DNA of 7,810 nucleotides from Thalassospiraceae bacterium (GTDB lineage: Bacteria; Pseudomonadota; Alphaproteobacteria; Rhodospirillales; Magnetovibrionaceae). The notes under the pieces are model-generated. The model worked only from the letters and a program-made list of their open reading frames with translations, was not told where the DNA came from and searched no databases. The position numbers were made by a program, and so were the translations under genes. The DNA is taken from the NCBI GenBank assembly GCA_030637845.1, contig DAOWFT010000005.1, positions 1-7,810 on the forward strand, given 5' to 3'. Positions 1-5,906 of the stretch are shown here, one piece after another (the first letter of the stretch is position 1; each line of letters opens with the position of its first letter).

Positions 1-1011
1 AAGGAAGATGACCCTGAAAAAAAGGAAATCATTTCCCTTATCCGCAATTCGCTTGATTCCCTAAAGGAGCTGCTAAACACCCTTTTGGATATATCCAAAC
101 TTGAAGCTGGTGTCGTCCATCCGCAAGTCCGTGATTTTTCCATCAGCAGCGTTATGGAACGCATGACAACTGAAATGGAACCGGTGGCGTGGAAGCACAA
201 TCTTCAAATTAAATGTATTCCATCGTCGGCTAATGTTAATTCTGATCCGTTACTGCTTGAAACTATACTTAGAAACCTTATTGATAACGCCATTAAGTAC
301 GCCGGCAACGGAAGGGTTCTGGTTGGCTGTCGTCATAGTGGAGATAAATTAAGGATCGAGGTTTGGGATTCAGGGCCGGGAATAGCCGCTGACCAAAAAG
401 ATCTTATATTTAACGATTTTTACCAGATAAATAATGAAGCAAGAGTGCGCTCGCAAGGTCTCGGCTTGGGGCTTTCGATTGTTAGGCGCCTGAGCAAGCT
501 ACTTGGCCATGAAATTGGTTTTTCTTCCGTGGTCGGAAAGGGGACCGGTTTTTGGATATCCGTCCCCATTGCAAATGAAAATATTGTGGTTAAGGACGCC
601 CACAAAAAACCCATTGATATATCCGGCGGCAAGGAATGCATCGCAATAATTGAAGATGACGAAAGCGTCATTTCCGGACTGGTGGCGGTGCTAGAAGGTT
701 CCGGATACAAACCACAGGTAATCAGAAACCTGAGCGTCGAATCAATTAGAAGCGAGATGCCAAACATTGCCACCCCCGATCTTATAATTGCCGATTACCG
801 ACTTGATGCCGGGGTAACCGGGCGTGATGCCATAAACATAGTAAAAAAAGAACTGGGCATGAATATTCCGGCAATAATTATTACCGGCGATACCGCACCG
901 GAACGATTACGCGAGGCCAAGGAAAGCGGCTTTGATATTTTGCACAAACCAGTGAAACCCGAAGACTTGCTTGTCTCTGTCAGGCGAGCACTTTTAAGCT
1001 CAGCCCAGTAA
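1..1011 (+). CDS. Hybrid sensor histidine kinase, C-terminal part (HisKA end, HATPase_c, receiver); 5' end outside window
   Basis: The reading frame is open from base 1, so the gene starts upstream; 336 residues are visible. The first ~35 residues are the end of the HisKA dimerisation helices (LLDISKLEAG); the phospho-accepting His lies outside the window. The ATP-binding domain follows, with an N box near residues 92-96 (NLIDNAIKY), G1 DSGPGI at 123-128 and G2 GLGLGLSIV from 153. A C-terminal receiver domain (about 213-336) has its acidic pocket EDD at 218-220, phospho-acceptor Asp265 (IIADYRL), Thr295 and Lys316 (HKPV). The FYQINNEAR stretch before the G2 box is typical of hybrid kinases common in alpha- and gammaproteobacteria. 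Known family role: autophosphorylation, then transfer to its own receiver, which can tune or relay the signal. The sensor part is not visible, so the stimulus is unknown. The convergent NarL-type regulator is a likely partner by inference. A TTG at 85 is an internal codon, not the start. Confidence 0.93.
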   Translation, partial: KEDDPEKKEIISLIRNSLDSLKELLNTLLDISKLEAGVVHPQVRDFSISSVMERMTTEMEPVAWKHNLQIKCIPSSANVNSDPLLLETILRNLIDNAIKYAGNGRVLVGCRHSGDKLRIEVWDSGPGIAADQKDLIFNDFYQINNEARVRSQGLGLGLSIVRRLSKLLGHEIGFSSVVGKGTGFWISVPIANENIVVKDAHKKPIDISGGKECIAIIEDDESVISGLVAVLEGSGYKPQVIRNLSVESIRSEMPNIATPDLIIADYRLDAGVTGRDAINIVKKELGMNIPAIIITGDTAPERLREAKESGFDILHKPVKPEDLLVSVRRALLSSAQ

Positions 1012-1048
1012 AATTAGATAAGTAAAATTAGACAAGTAAAATTAACCA
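1007..1048. repeat. Three tandem copies of a 14-bp repeat spanning the convergent gene ends
   Basis: Units are 1007-1020 (AGTAAAATTAGATA), 1021-1034 (AGTAAAATTAGACA) and 1035-1048 (AGTAAAATTAACCA). The first contains the TAA stop of the kinase gene, and the last contains the TTA that is the regulator's stop on the other strand. The repeat covers the whole 30-bp gap. It contains no stem-loop with a T-tract, so it does not look like an intrinsic terminator. Confidence 0.85.
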
Positions 1049-1680
1049 AGCAGTTGCGTTCCGCGCGGTATAAGGCCAATTCGCATTGCTGAATATGCTG
1101 CTTCGGTTCGGTTTGTTGCATCAAGCGCTGTGATAATTGCCGATATGTGAACCCGAACAGTATTTTCTGATATGCCTAGGCTATGGGCTATTTCCTTGTT
1201 TGAGTTTCCGGTAGCCATAAGACGAAGAACCTCAAGCTGGCGACGGGTCAGGTTTGGGGTGCCGGCATCCTTTCCCTTGGCGCCATTTTCACCAAAGCCC
1301 GGTGGCATGCAAACGCCGCCGGAAATAACCAATTTAAGAGAATTAATCATAACGTCGCCGGATGCTGACTTGGGAATGTATCCCCTTGCGCCCAATTCCA
1401 TCGCCCGGGAAATGGTAACCTGATCTTCCATGGCAGAAAGTATTACCACCGGTATTTTGGAATTGCTGGCGTGGATGGAAATTAATGCTTCCATCCCGTT
1501 GCCGCCGGGCAGATCGAGATCCATCAAGATTAAATCCGGGGGCGGTGTACGCCCAGCCATATCAATGGCTTCCTTGCCTGAACCGGCCTCGGAAATTTCC
1601 AAATTTTCGCCAAGCTGTTTAAGAACCAGCACCAATCCAGCACGGAATAGTTTGTGATCGTCTGCAATAAGTATCCGCAT
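1042..1680 (-). CDS. LuxR/NarL-family two-component response regulator
   Basis: From the chosen start the protein has 212 residues, normal for a NarL/FixJ-type regulator. The receiver domain (about 1-118) has acidic residues Asp7-Asp8 (IADDH), phospho-acceptor Asp54 (LILMDLDLPG), Ser82 in place of the usual Thr/Ser switch residue, and Lys104 (IPKSA). After a short linker comes a LuxR-type helix-turn-helix at about 143-205, with the LTRRQLEVLRLMATG and NKEIAHSLGISENTVRVH signatures. It should bind DNA as a dimer when phosphorylated. The start is set at MRILIADDH because GGAG (1686-1689 on the minus strand) lies 5 nt upstream; the frame also extends 11 codons to a TTG at 1713, which has no better site. 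The gene converges on a hybrid kinase, its probable partner by inference. Possible promoter boxes upstream (TATAAC at 1739-1744, minus) are weak. Confidence 0.93.
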   Translation of the reverse strand: MRILIADDHKLFRAGLVLVLKQLGENLEISEAGSGKEAIDMAGRTPPPDLILMDLDLPGGNGMEALISIHASNSKIPVVILSAMEDQVTISRAMELGARGYIPKSASGDVMINSLKLVISGGVCMPPGFGENGAKGKDAGTPNLTRRQLEVLRLMATGNSNKEIAHSLGISENTVRVHISAIITALDATNRTEAAYSAMRIGLIPRGTQLLG

Positions 1681-1685
1681 CTCTT

Positions 1686-1689
1686 CTCC
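1686..1689 (-). promoter_or_regulatory. Shine-Dalgarno site deciding the response regulator start
   Basis: On the minus strand GGAGAAGAG directly precedes the ATG at 1680-1678, with 5 nt between GGAG and ATG. This favours the inner ATG over the TTG 33 bases upstream, which has no such site. Confidence 0.7.
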
Positions 1690-1768
1690 GTTCTGGCCCA
1701 TTCCGACAAACAAGATATGCGCCTCTAACTATATAATTGTTATAGCATTTCGGGTGAGATTAAGAATG

Positions 1769-1798
1769 TTCAATTTAATAGTCTAAATTTACTATTAT
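1769..1798 (+). promoter_or_regulatory. Weak possible + strand promoter ahead of the orphan terminator
   Basis: TTCAAT (1769-1774) and TATTAT (1793-1798) are separated by 18 bp. The -10 box is good and the -35 box poor (3 of 6). A second TATAAT on this strand lies at 1732-1737 but has no -35 partner. Either could start a short transcript ending at 1829 or 1969. Both are in AT-rich sequence, where such matches arise easily. Confidence 0.2.
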
Positions 1799-1808
1799 CG
1801 TCACCCGT

Positions 1809-1829
1809 ACGGGCAATACCCGTTTTTTT
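1809..1829 (+). terminator. Short hairpin with T-tract, possible weak terminator
   Basis: ACGGG (1809-1813) pairs with CCCGT (1819-1823) over a 5-nt loop. The 3' arm runs into a T-tract ending at 1829. The stem is short, so termination would be partial at best. Confidence 0.4.
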
Positions 1830-1932
1830 CAAAAATACTATTGTTTTTTAGTGTGTTCATTGGTGTTCGTACCCATTCGTTACACCAATGTTTTCTCCCT
1901 ATCAGGAGAGTTAAAGGGTCAGTTATCTTTAG

Positions 1933-1969
1933 CCGGTGAAAGTTTTTTAGCTTTCACCGGTTTTTTTTT
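1933..1969 (+). terminator. Strong intrinsic terminator, + strand, orphan
   Basis: CCGGTGAAAG (1933-1942) and CTTTCACCGG (1951-1960) form a perfect 10-bp stem with an 8-nt loop, followed by nine T residues (1961-1969). On the minus strand no T-tract follows, so it serves only + strand transcription. The nearest + strand gene upstream is the kinase, ending at 1011. The T-tract overlaps the stop codon of azlD on the other strand. Confidence 0.85.
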
Positions 1970-2300
1970 ACAAAAATAGCCCTTGTTGTAATGCGGTCAT
2001 ATAAAAAATTGTTCCGGAAATTATGCTTAAAAGTGAATTTCTCTTCCATAAATGAACTGCCGTGGTAATGGAAAGTGCGATTAATTCATTCGCCCCATGG
2101 GGCGCGCTGGTTAACTCAACAGATTTCAGGCTGTAGAGAACCAAAATAGTCATAACCGCCGGCGGCATATAGCGACCGAGAAAATCAAGGGTCGGGTGAT
2201 CACCCTTTCCCTTTAACACTACAAATGGGAAAAGGCGTGTGGCAAAGGTCGCCACCGTCATGACCGCAATAACGCCAAGCAAGTATGAGATATCTGTCAT
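1968..2300 (-). CDS. azlD: AzlD-family branched-chain amino acid exporter, small subunit
   Basis: A hydrophobic protein of 110 residues, the usual length for AzlD (PF05437). It has an N-terminal membrane segment (about 5-25, with TFATRLFPFVVL), the conserved RYMPPAVMTILVLYSL segment near 43-58, and two further hydrophobic stretches at about 70-108. In the characterised systems (Bacillus AzlCD, and the E. coli and Corynebacterium homologues) the small subunit works with AzlC in the inner membrane to export branched-chain amino acids or, in C. glutamicum BrnFE, also methionine. Its ATG overlaps the azlC stop by four bases (ATGA at 2300-2297), indicating translational coupling. No minus-strand terminator is visible downstream. 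Exact substrate is not readable from sequence. Confidence 0.9.
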   Translation of the reverse strand: MTDISYLLGVIAVMTVATFATRLFPFVVLKGKGDHPTLDFLGRYMPPAVMTILVLYSLKSVELTSAPHGANELIALSITTAVHLWKRNSLLSIISGTIFYMTALQQGLFL

Positions 2301-2980
2301 TTTGCTACCTCAATTTTTGATTTAGCGGCAAACAAAACGGTTATGGACAGCCCGATGGCAACCAGCAACATTTGTTCGGCAAAAAACCATATGGAAAACA
2401 ACCCGCATGCCAGCGCAATAATAAATGGAACGGGGTTTTTGATTTGTTTCCACTGCTCTATTAACAAAACCATGAACAATGCGGTTAACACAAAATCCAT
2501 TCCCCGGGCATCGAACTCAACCGCTGCGCCCAGCAACGCCCCCAGGGTACAGCCGGCAACCCAATATGAATGGTTCATTGCGGTTAAGGCTGCATAATAA
2601 TTTTGATCATCTTCGCCGGGTGTCGAGCGGGCCGAGGTAACCAACGAATAGGTTTCATCGGTAAGCCCGAAAATCATATATAATTTTTTAAATCCCTTGG
2701 CGTGATAGCGCTTTAATAATGAAATGCCAAAAAACATATGTCTGGAATTAAGGACTAACGTTGCTATCGCAACCTCAAGCAAACCGGCATGGGCGGCCAA
2801 AAGACCAACCGCCATAAACTGGGCAGCACCGGCAAAAACAAAAATCCCCATGGCCGCGGCGTAGTACCAGGCAAACCCAAGATTTTGAAACAAAACACCA
2901 AACGCCATGCCCAGCGGCACGTAACCAAACATTACCGGCAGCGATGATTTGAAAGCGTGCTTTAGGGTGGATGCGTTCAT
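2297..2980 (-). CDS. azlC: AzlC-family branched-chain amino acid exporter, large subunit
   Basis: A polytopic inner-membrane protein of 227 residues, normal for AzlC (PF03591). Family signatures are PVMFGYVPLGMAFGVL near 15-30, FVFAGAAQFMAVGLL at 47-61, LNSRHMFFGISL at 77-88 and FGLTDETYSL at 104-113. Several hydrophobic segments follow up to about residue 217. It forms the exporter with AzlD, whose start overlaps this stop. Known role of the family: export of excess branched-chain amino acids or related compounds. The ATG at 2980 is the first in frame near the conserved N-terminus, but no clear Shine-Dalgarno site precedes it and no good promoter was found. No adjacent Lrp-type regulator gene is present, although many azlCD operons have one. 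Confidence 0.92.
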   Translation of the reverse strand: MNASTLKHAFKSSLPVMFGYVPLGMAFGVLFQNLGFAWYYAAAMGIFVFAGAAQFMAVGLLAAHAGLLEVAIATLVLNSRHMFFGISLLKRYHAKGFKKLYMIFGLTDETYSLVTSARSTPGEDDQNYYAALTAMNHSYWVAGCTLGALLGAAVEFDARGMDFVLTALFMVLLIEQWKQIKNPVPFIIALACGLFSIWFFAEQMLLVAIGLSITVLFAAKSKIEVAK

Positions 2981-3048
2981 GTTCGGGAGTTGACCATATT
3001 AAAAGACAAAACCCCAGCGTTTACCCAGAGGTTTTCATGGTGGGCCCG

Positions 3049-3083
3049 GCCCGCGAAGCGGCCCTTAAGGGCCGCATGCGGGT
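3049..3083. repeat. GC-rich palindromic element with interrupted long stem
   Basis: The centre GCGGCCC TTAA GGGCCGC (3058-3075) is a perfect 18-bp palindrome. After a small internal loop (3055-3057 against 3076-3077), a second stem CCCGC/GCGGG (3050-3054 and 3078-3082) continues it. It resembles the REP-like or intergenic palindromes found next to tRNA genes. It has no T-tract on either side. Confidence 0.65.
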
Positions 3084-3104
3084 TTGTAGTTTTTGTCGTG
3101 CCAC

Positions 3105-3133
3105 AAAAAAAGCCCAGCCGGTAAGGCTGGACT
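3105..3133 (-). terminator. Intrinsic terminator of the tRNA-Val gene
   Basis: On the minus strand AGTCCAGCC (3133-3125) pairs with GGCTGGGCT (3119-3111), including one G-T pair, over a 5-nt loop. A run of seven T follows (3111-3105). The stem begins five bases past the tRNA CCA end, so the tRNA is probably transcribed alone. Confidence 0.85.
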
Positions 3134-3138
3134 TTTCA

Positions 3139-3213
3139 TGGTGGGCACGACTGGGATTGAACCAGTGACCCCCTCGATGTCAACGAGGTGCTCTCCCGCT
3201 GAGCTACGCGCCC
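3139..3213 (-). tRNA. tRNA-Val (anticodon GAC)
   Basis: A 75-nt cloverleaf with an encoded CCA. The acceptor stem GGGCGCG/CGTGCCC has one G-U pair, the D stem is GCTC/GAGC, the anticodon stem CCTCG/CGAGG carries the loop TTGACAT, and the T stem ACTGG/CCAGT carries the loop TTCAATC. The anticodon GAC reads GUC and GUU valine codons. The discriminator base is A. A terminator follows at once on the same strand. The promoter is not clear in the 170 bp upstream (3214-3384), which otherwise holds only the start region of the divergent + strand gene. Confidence 0.95.
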
Positions 3214-3320
3214 TATTGCCCCCAGCATAAATATGGCCCGTATTATGGCCTAGGGACGCGGATTTTTAGTCCGTTCCAAGACCAAAGGCAAGCCCCGGAC
3301 GCGGGTGCCCTCAAATGAGC

Positions 3321-3349
3321 TGGTTTAACCGCCATTCCATGGGTATAAA
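3321..3349 (+). promoter_or_regulatory. Possible promoter of the amidohydrolase gene
   Basis: TATAAA at 3344-3349 is a good -10 box, 35 bp before the ATG. At 17-bp spacing the -35 position (3321-3326) reads TGGTTT, a poor match. The call rests mainly on the -10 box and its position. Confidence 0.3.
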
Positions 3350-3384
3350 CTGTTCCATCAACCAATAGGAAAAAGAGCGAACCA

Positions 3385-4287
3385 ATGGGTTTTACGGATT
3401 TTAACGATGATGCGTTCATAAGCGAAAGCGAGGCGCCGTTCGAAATATCCCTGCCCGATGTGCAATCATCCCCGGTTGTGTATTCGTCACCCCATAGTGG
3501 GCGCATTTATCCGGAGGCTTTCAAAAAAGCATCGGCGCTTGATCCGGTTGCCCTTCGCCGTTCGGAAGACGCATTTGTTGACGAGCTTTATAGGGCCGCC
3601 CCCGATGCGGGATCACCCCTATTGCTGGCACGCTTTCCCCGGGCCTATGTCGATCCAAACCGTGAAATGTGGGAGCTTGACCCGGCCATGTTTAGCGGGC
3701 CCATTCCAGATTACATTAACCGGGCATCACCAAGGGTTCGGGCCGGCCTTGGCACCATTGCCCGGGTGGTAACCGATGGGGCCAACATTTACAAAGACAG
3801 CATTGATTTTGATGAAGCGAGGCTGCGAATAGAAAAATGCTACGCACCGTTTCACGCGGCACTTGCTGGGCTGCTGGACGAAACAATTGCAAAGTTTGGG
3901 GCTTACCTGCTGGTTGATTGTCATTCCATGCCGTCTGTTGGCGGGCCGATGGATAAAGACCCCGGGCTTGATCGGGTTGATATGGTGCTAGGCGATGCAA
4001 ACGGAACGGCGTGTGCCAACATTGTTTCAAATATCGCCCGCGAGGCCCTTGAAAGTTATGGCTACCGCGTCGTAATGAACAAACCTTACGCTGGCGGTTT
4101 CACAACCAGAAATTACGGCAAGCCCTATGCCGGGCGCCATGCGTTGCAAATTGAAATTAATCGCGCGCTATACATGGATGAAGACACCGTTTCCCATGCC
4201 CCCGGATTTGATGAATTAAAAAACAATATCGACAAATTAATATCAGAGCTTTCGGCCATAGACCCCGGCTTGCTAAAAGAGAAATAA
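3385..4287 (+). CDS. N-formylglutamate amidohydrolase family protein
   Basis: A protein of 300 residues of the FGase family (PF05013), cytoplasmic by lack of a signal peptide. Motifs in order: SSPHSGRIYP at 34-43, RSEDAFVDELY at 59-69, YVDPNREMWELDP at 88-100, LLVDCHSMP at 175-183, NKPYAGGFTTRNYG at 232-245 and ALQIEINRALYMDE at 253-266. The His, Asp and Glu residues in these motifs fit a metal-dependent hydrolase. The reference reaction is hydrolysis of N-formyl-L-glutamate to glutamate and formate, the last step of one histidine breakdown route (HutG). No other hut gene is present here, so the physiological substrate may differ and no symbol is given. The first ~28 residues are variable. 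A GNAT acetyltransferase follows after 7 bp, probably in the same operon. Start: ATG 3385, with a weak purine-rich site (AAAGAG) upstream. Confidence 0.88.
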   Translation: MGFTDFNDDAFISESEAPFEISLPDVQSSPVVYSSPHSGRIYPEAFKKASALDPVALRRSEDAFVDELYRAAPDAGSPLLLARFPRAYVDPNREMWELDPAMFSGPIPDYINRASPRVRAGLGTIARVVTDGANIYKDSIDFDEARLRIEKCYAPFHAALAGLLDETIAKFGAYLLVDCHSMPSVGGPMDKDPGLDRVDMVLGDANGTACANIVSNIAREALESYGYRVVMNKPYAGGFTTRNYGKPYAGRHALQIEINRALYMDEDTVSHAPGFDELKNNIDKLISELSAIDPGLLKEK

Positions 4288-4294
4288 AACAGAT

Positions 4295-4837
4295 ATGAAC
4301 AAAACAACACAAAGTGTCGAAATTATAATTCGCAATTGCCAAGCCGGTGATATGGACGCGGTAACGCGCATCTATGCCCACCACGTTGAACAAAGCCTTG
4401 CCAGCTTTGAAGAAACTGCGCCTGACGTTCAGGAAATGACAAATCGGCGTGATGCTATTTTAAAAAAGAAACACCCCTTTATGGTTGCCGAAATAGAGGG
4501 CAAGGTTTTGGGGTTTGCCTACGCATCAACATTTCGCCCGCGTTCGGCCTATGACTATACGGTGGAAAATTCGGTCTATGTTGACCCCGGCGCAACCGGA
4601 CAGGGCATAGGGTCAAGCCTTATTGAGGAACTGATTAATACCTGTAGCGAATTGGGTTTTCGCCAGATGGTGGCAATAATCGGTGATACTGAAAACCGCG
4701 CCTCAATTCGTCTGCATGAACGGTTTGGCTTTAAACAGGTCGGGTTATTGAATGGAACCGGGTTTAAATTCGGGCGCTGGGTTGATACCGTAATAATGCA
4801 ACGCGGGCTGGGTGATGGCAGCAACAGCCTTGCCTAA
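4295..4837 (+). CDS. GNAT N-acetyltransferase of the phosphinothricin/MnaT type
   Basis: A GNAT-fold acetyl-CoA-dependent acetyltransferase of 180 residues. The acetyl-CoA binding motif A is at about 91-112 (SVYVDPGATGQGIGSSLIEEL), with QGIG at 103-106 as the pyrophosphate loop. The N-terminal HHVEQSLASFEETAPD, the central FRPRSAYDYTVENSVYV and the C-terminal GRWVDTVIMQR (160-170) match the PAT/MnaT (YncA) subgroup. That subgroup N-acetylates small amino acids or analogues such as methionine sulfone, methionine sulfoximine or phosphinothricin. The true substrate cannot be told from sequence. It starts 7 bp after the amidohydrolase stop with no clear Shine-Dalgarno site, so translation is probably coupled. 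No terminator is obvious downstream. Confidence 0.9.
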   Translation: MNKTTQSVEIIIRNCQAGDMDAVTRIYAHHVEQSLASFEETAPDVQEMTNRRDAILKKKHPFMVAEIEGKVLGFAYASTFRPRSAYDYTVENSVYVDPGATGQGIGSSLIEELINTCSELGFRQMVAIIGDTENRASIRLHERFGFKQVGLLNGTGFKFGRWVDTVIMQRGLGDGSNSLA

Positions 4838-4942
4838 ATTGTTTTCCTGATATTTTTGCATATAAGCAAATTATGCTCTTGCACCATGGGGCCAGCGCGG
4901 GTATTTGAATGCCCCGGCTGACTTTACTCACATAAAACAGGG

Positions 4943-4971
4943 TTGCCTTGGCCGGATAGCGTCACCATATA
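4943..4971 (+). promoter_or_regulatory. Possible sigma-70 promoter of the methyltransferase gene
   Basis: TTGCCT (4943-4948) and CATATA (4966-4971) are separated by 17 bp, about 50 bp before the ATG at 5019. The rest of the 4838-5018 spacer holds one imperfect stem (about 4892-4915) without a T-tract and no small gene that I could see. Confidence 0.35.
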
Positions 4972-5018
4972 TAAAATTGATACACCCACACATAAACACG
5001 GAATAATTTATAAAAACC

Positions 5019-5729
5019 ATGACTGCTCCCAACACAACAACCAGCGAAAATATTGTCCGACCCAACAACGAAGTACTAACCGCAACGGTTGATCTAAATG
5101 GAAAGCGCGTCGTCGATATCGGCTGTGGTGATGGGTCCCTTGTCCGCCTGATGACCCGCCATGGCGCCAAGGCGTTTGGGGTCGATAACAATCCGGCCCA
5201 GCTTGAAAAAGCCCGTGCCACCAAACCAATAGCCCAAGAAATTTTTCATCAGGGAAATGCTGAAAATCTTCCCTTTGATGATGCCTGCATGGACGTTGCT
5301 GTTTTTTTCAATAGCCTTCACCATGTTCCGGGCCCGGGCATGGAAACGGCCCTGAGCGAGGCACAGCGCATACTAAAGGTCGGTGGGGTTCTTTATGTTT
5401 CAGAACCATTGGCCCAGGGCCCGCATTTTGAATTAATGGCCCCGGTTCACGATGAAACAGAGGTTCGCGCCAAGGCCAAGGCCGCACTGGATAATGCGAA
5501 TAAGTTTGGGTTTAAAAAGTTGGATGAAATAAACCACACCCACATGGTCTGCTTGGCTGATTTTGATGCTTTCCGTGAACGGATGCTGCGCATCAACCCC
5601 GATCGTTCCGCGGACTTTCCCAAATACGAAACAGAGCTGAAAAATCTTTTTACCGACCTTGGGGTAAAATCCCCGGAGGGGTTTGAGTTTGCCCAACCCA
5701 TGCGGGTCGAGATTTTCAAAAAAACCTGA
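5019..5729 (+). CDS. Class I SAM-dependent methyltransferase
   Basis: A cytoplasmic protein of 236 residues with a Rossmann-type SAM-binding fold of the Methyltransf_11/25 kind. Motif I is VVDIGCGDGSLVRLM at 31-45; the acidic residue ending strand 2 is Asp56 (GVDNNP); motif II is QGNAENLPFDDACMDV at 78-93. FFNSLHHV (96-103), EAQRILKVGGVLYVSEP (114-130) and the C-terminal part complete the domain. The methyl acceptor cannot be predicted: UbiE/BioC-like proteins share the N-terminal half, but no family-specific signature was recognised. The gene stands alone on the + strand, 181 bp from its upstream and 177 bp from its downstream neighbour. The ATG has no strong Shine-Dalgarno site. Confidence 0.88.
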   Translation: MTAPNTTTSENIVRPNNEVLTATVDLNGKRVVDIGCGDGSLVRLMTRHGAKAFGVDNNPAQLEKARATKPIAQEIFHQGNAENLPFDDACMDVAVFFNSLHHVPGPGMETALSEAQRILKVGGVLYVSEPLAQGPHFELMAPVHDETEVRAKAKAALDNANKFGFKKLDEINHTHMVCLADFDAFRERMLRINPDRSADFPKYETELKNLFTDLGVKSPEGFEFAQPMRVEIFKKT

Positions 5730-5826
5730 TTTCTTGTTATTTCTCATTATTTATGGGCTATTTTCGACATTTTTAACGGTTTTCACCCTTTATTCACCAG
5801 AGATGGCCTTAAATAGTCGGGCAGCG

Positions 5827-5868
5827 TAGCTAGGCCAGATAGCTAGTATAGAAGTAGAGCGCTATAAT
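5827..5868 (+). promoter_or_regulatory. fliN promoter region: TATAAT box and two TAGCTAG repeats
   Basis: A consensus -10 box TATAAT lies at 5863-5868. The 7-bp word TAGCTAG occurs at 5827-5833 and 5840-5846, 13 bp apart start to start. The second copy covers the expected -35 position (TAGCTA, 17 bp from the -10 box), which is a poor match to consensus, so an activator could be needed. The rest of the 5730-5906 spacer shows no gene. Confidence 0.4.
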
Positions 5869-5906
5869 GCTGGCACATGGCTGATTCTTAAAATTAGGCG
5901 ACACCA

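Larger units (their letters stand above)
1751..1969 (+). ncRNA. Candidate structured RNA: small RNA or antisense 3' UTR
   Basis: No protein gene fits here, yet the + strand shows ordered inverted repeats. CGGGTGA (1751-1757) can pair with TCACCCG (1801-1807), enclosing AATAGT/ACTATT (1777-1782 and 1791-1796). Then come ACGGG/CCCGT (1809-1823) followed by T7, a perfect 9-bp stem CATTGGTGT/ACACCAATG (1858-1866 and 1882-1890) followed by TTTT, a CTCCC/GGAG-containing segment, and finally a strong terminator (1933-1969). All T-tracts lie on the + strand, opposite in sense to both flanking protein genes. This fits a small RNA gene, or the end of a long transcript coming from the kinase gene. No known RNA family was recognised. 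The only + strand reading frame seen is 8 codons from ATG 1889 and has no ribosome site. Confidence 0.35.
3032..3146. repeat. 14-bp direct repeat of the tRNA-Val 3' end and trailer
   Basis: TTTTCATGGTGGGC occurs at 3032-3045 and again at 3133-3146, 101 bp apart. The second copy is the CCA end, discriminator base and four acceptor bases of tRNA-Val plus six trailer bases. The first copy extends on the minus strand to GCCGGGCCCACCA (3050-3038), which reads like the 3' end of a different tRNA with a CGGGCCC acceptor arm; the rest of that tRNA is absent. Confidence 0.75.

Noticed and set aside
2971..3168. + strand open frame of 65 codons
   Set aside because: It crosses the palindrome, the tRNA terminator and the 3' end of the tRNA gene, and its product resembles no protein.
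3243..3506. - strand open frame of 87 codons overlapping the amidohydrolase start
   Set aside because: Low-quality composition, no ribosome site, and it overlaps well-supported codons of the + strand gene.
5871..5887. TGGCAC resembling a sigma-54 -24 element before fliN
   Set aside because: The GC of the -12 element is missing at the required spacing.
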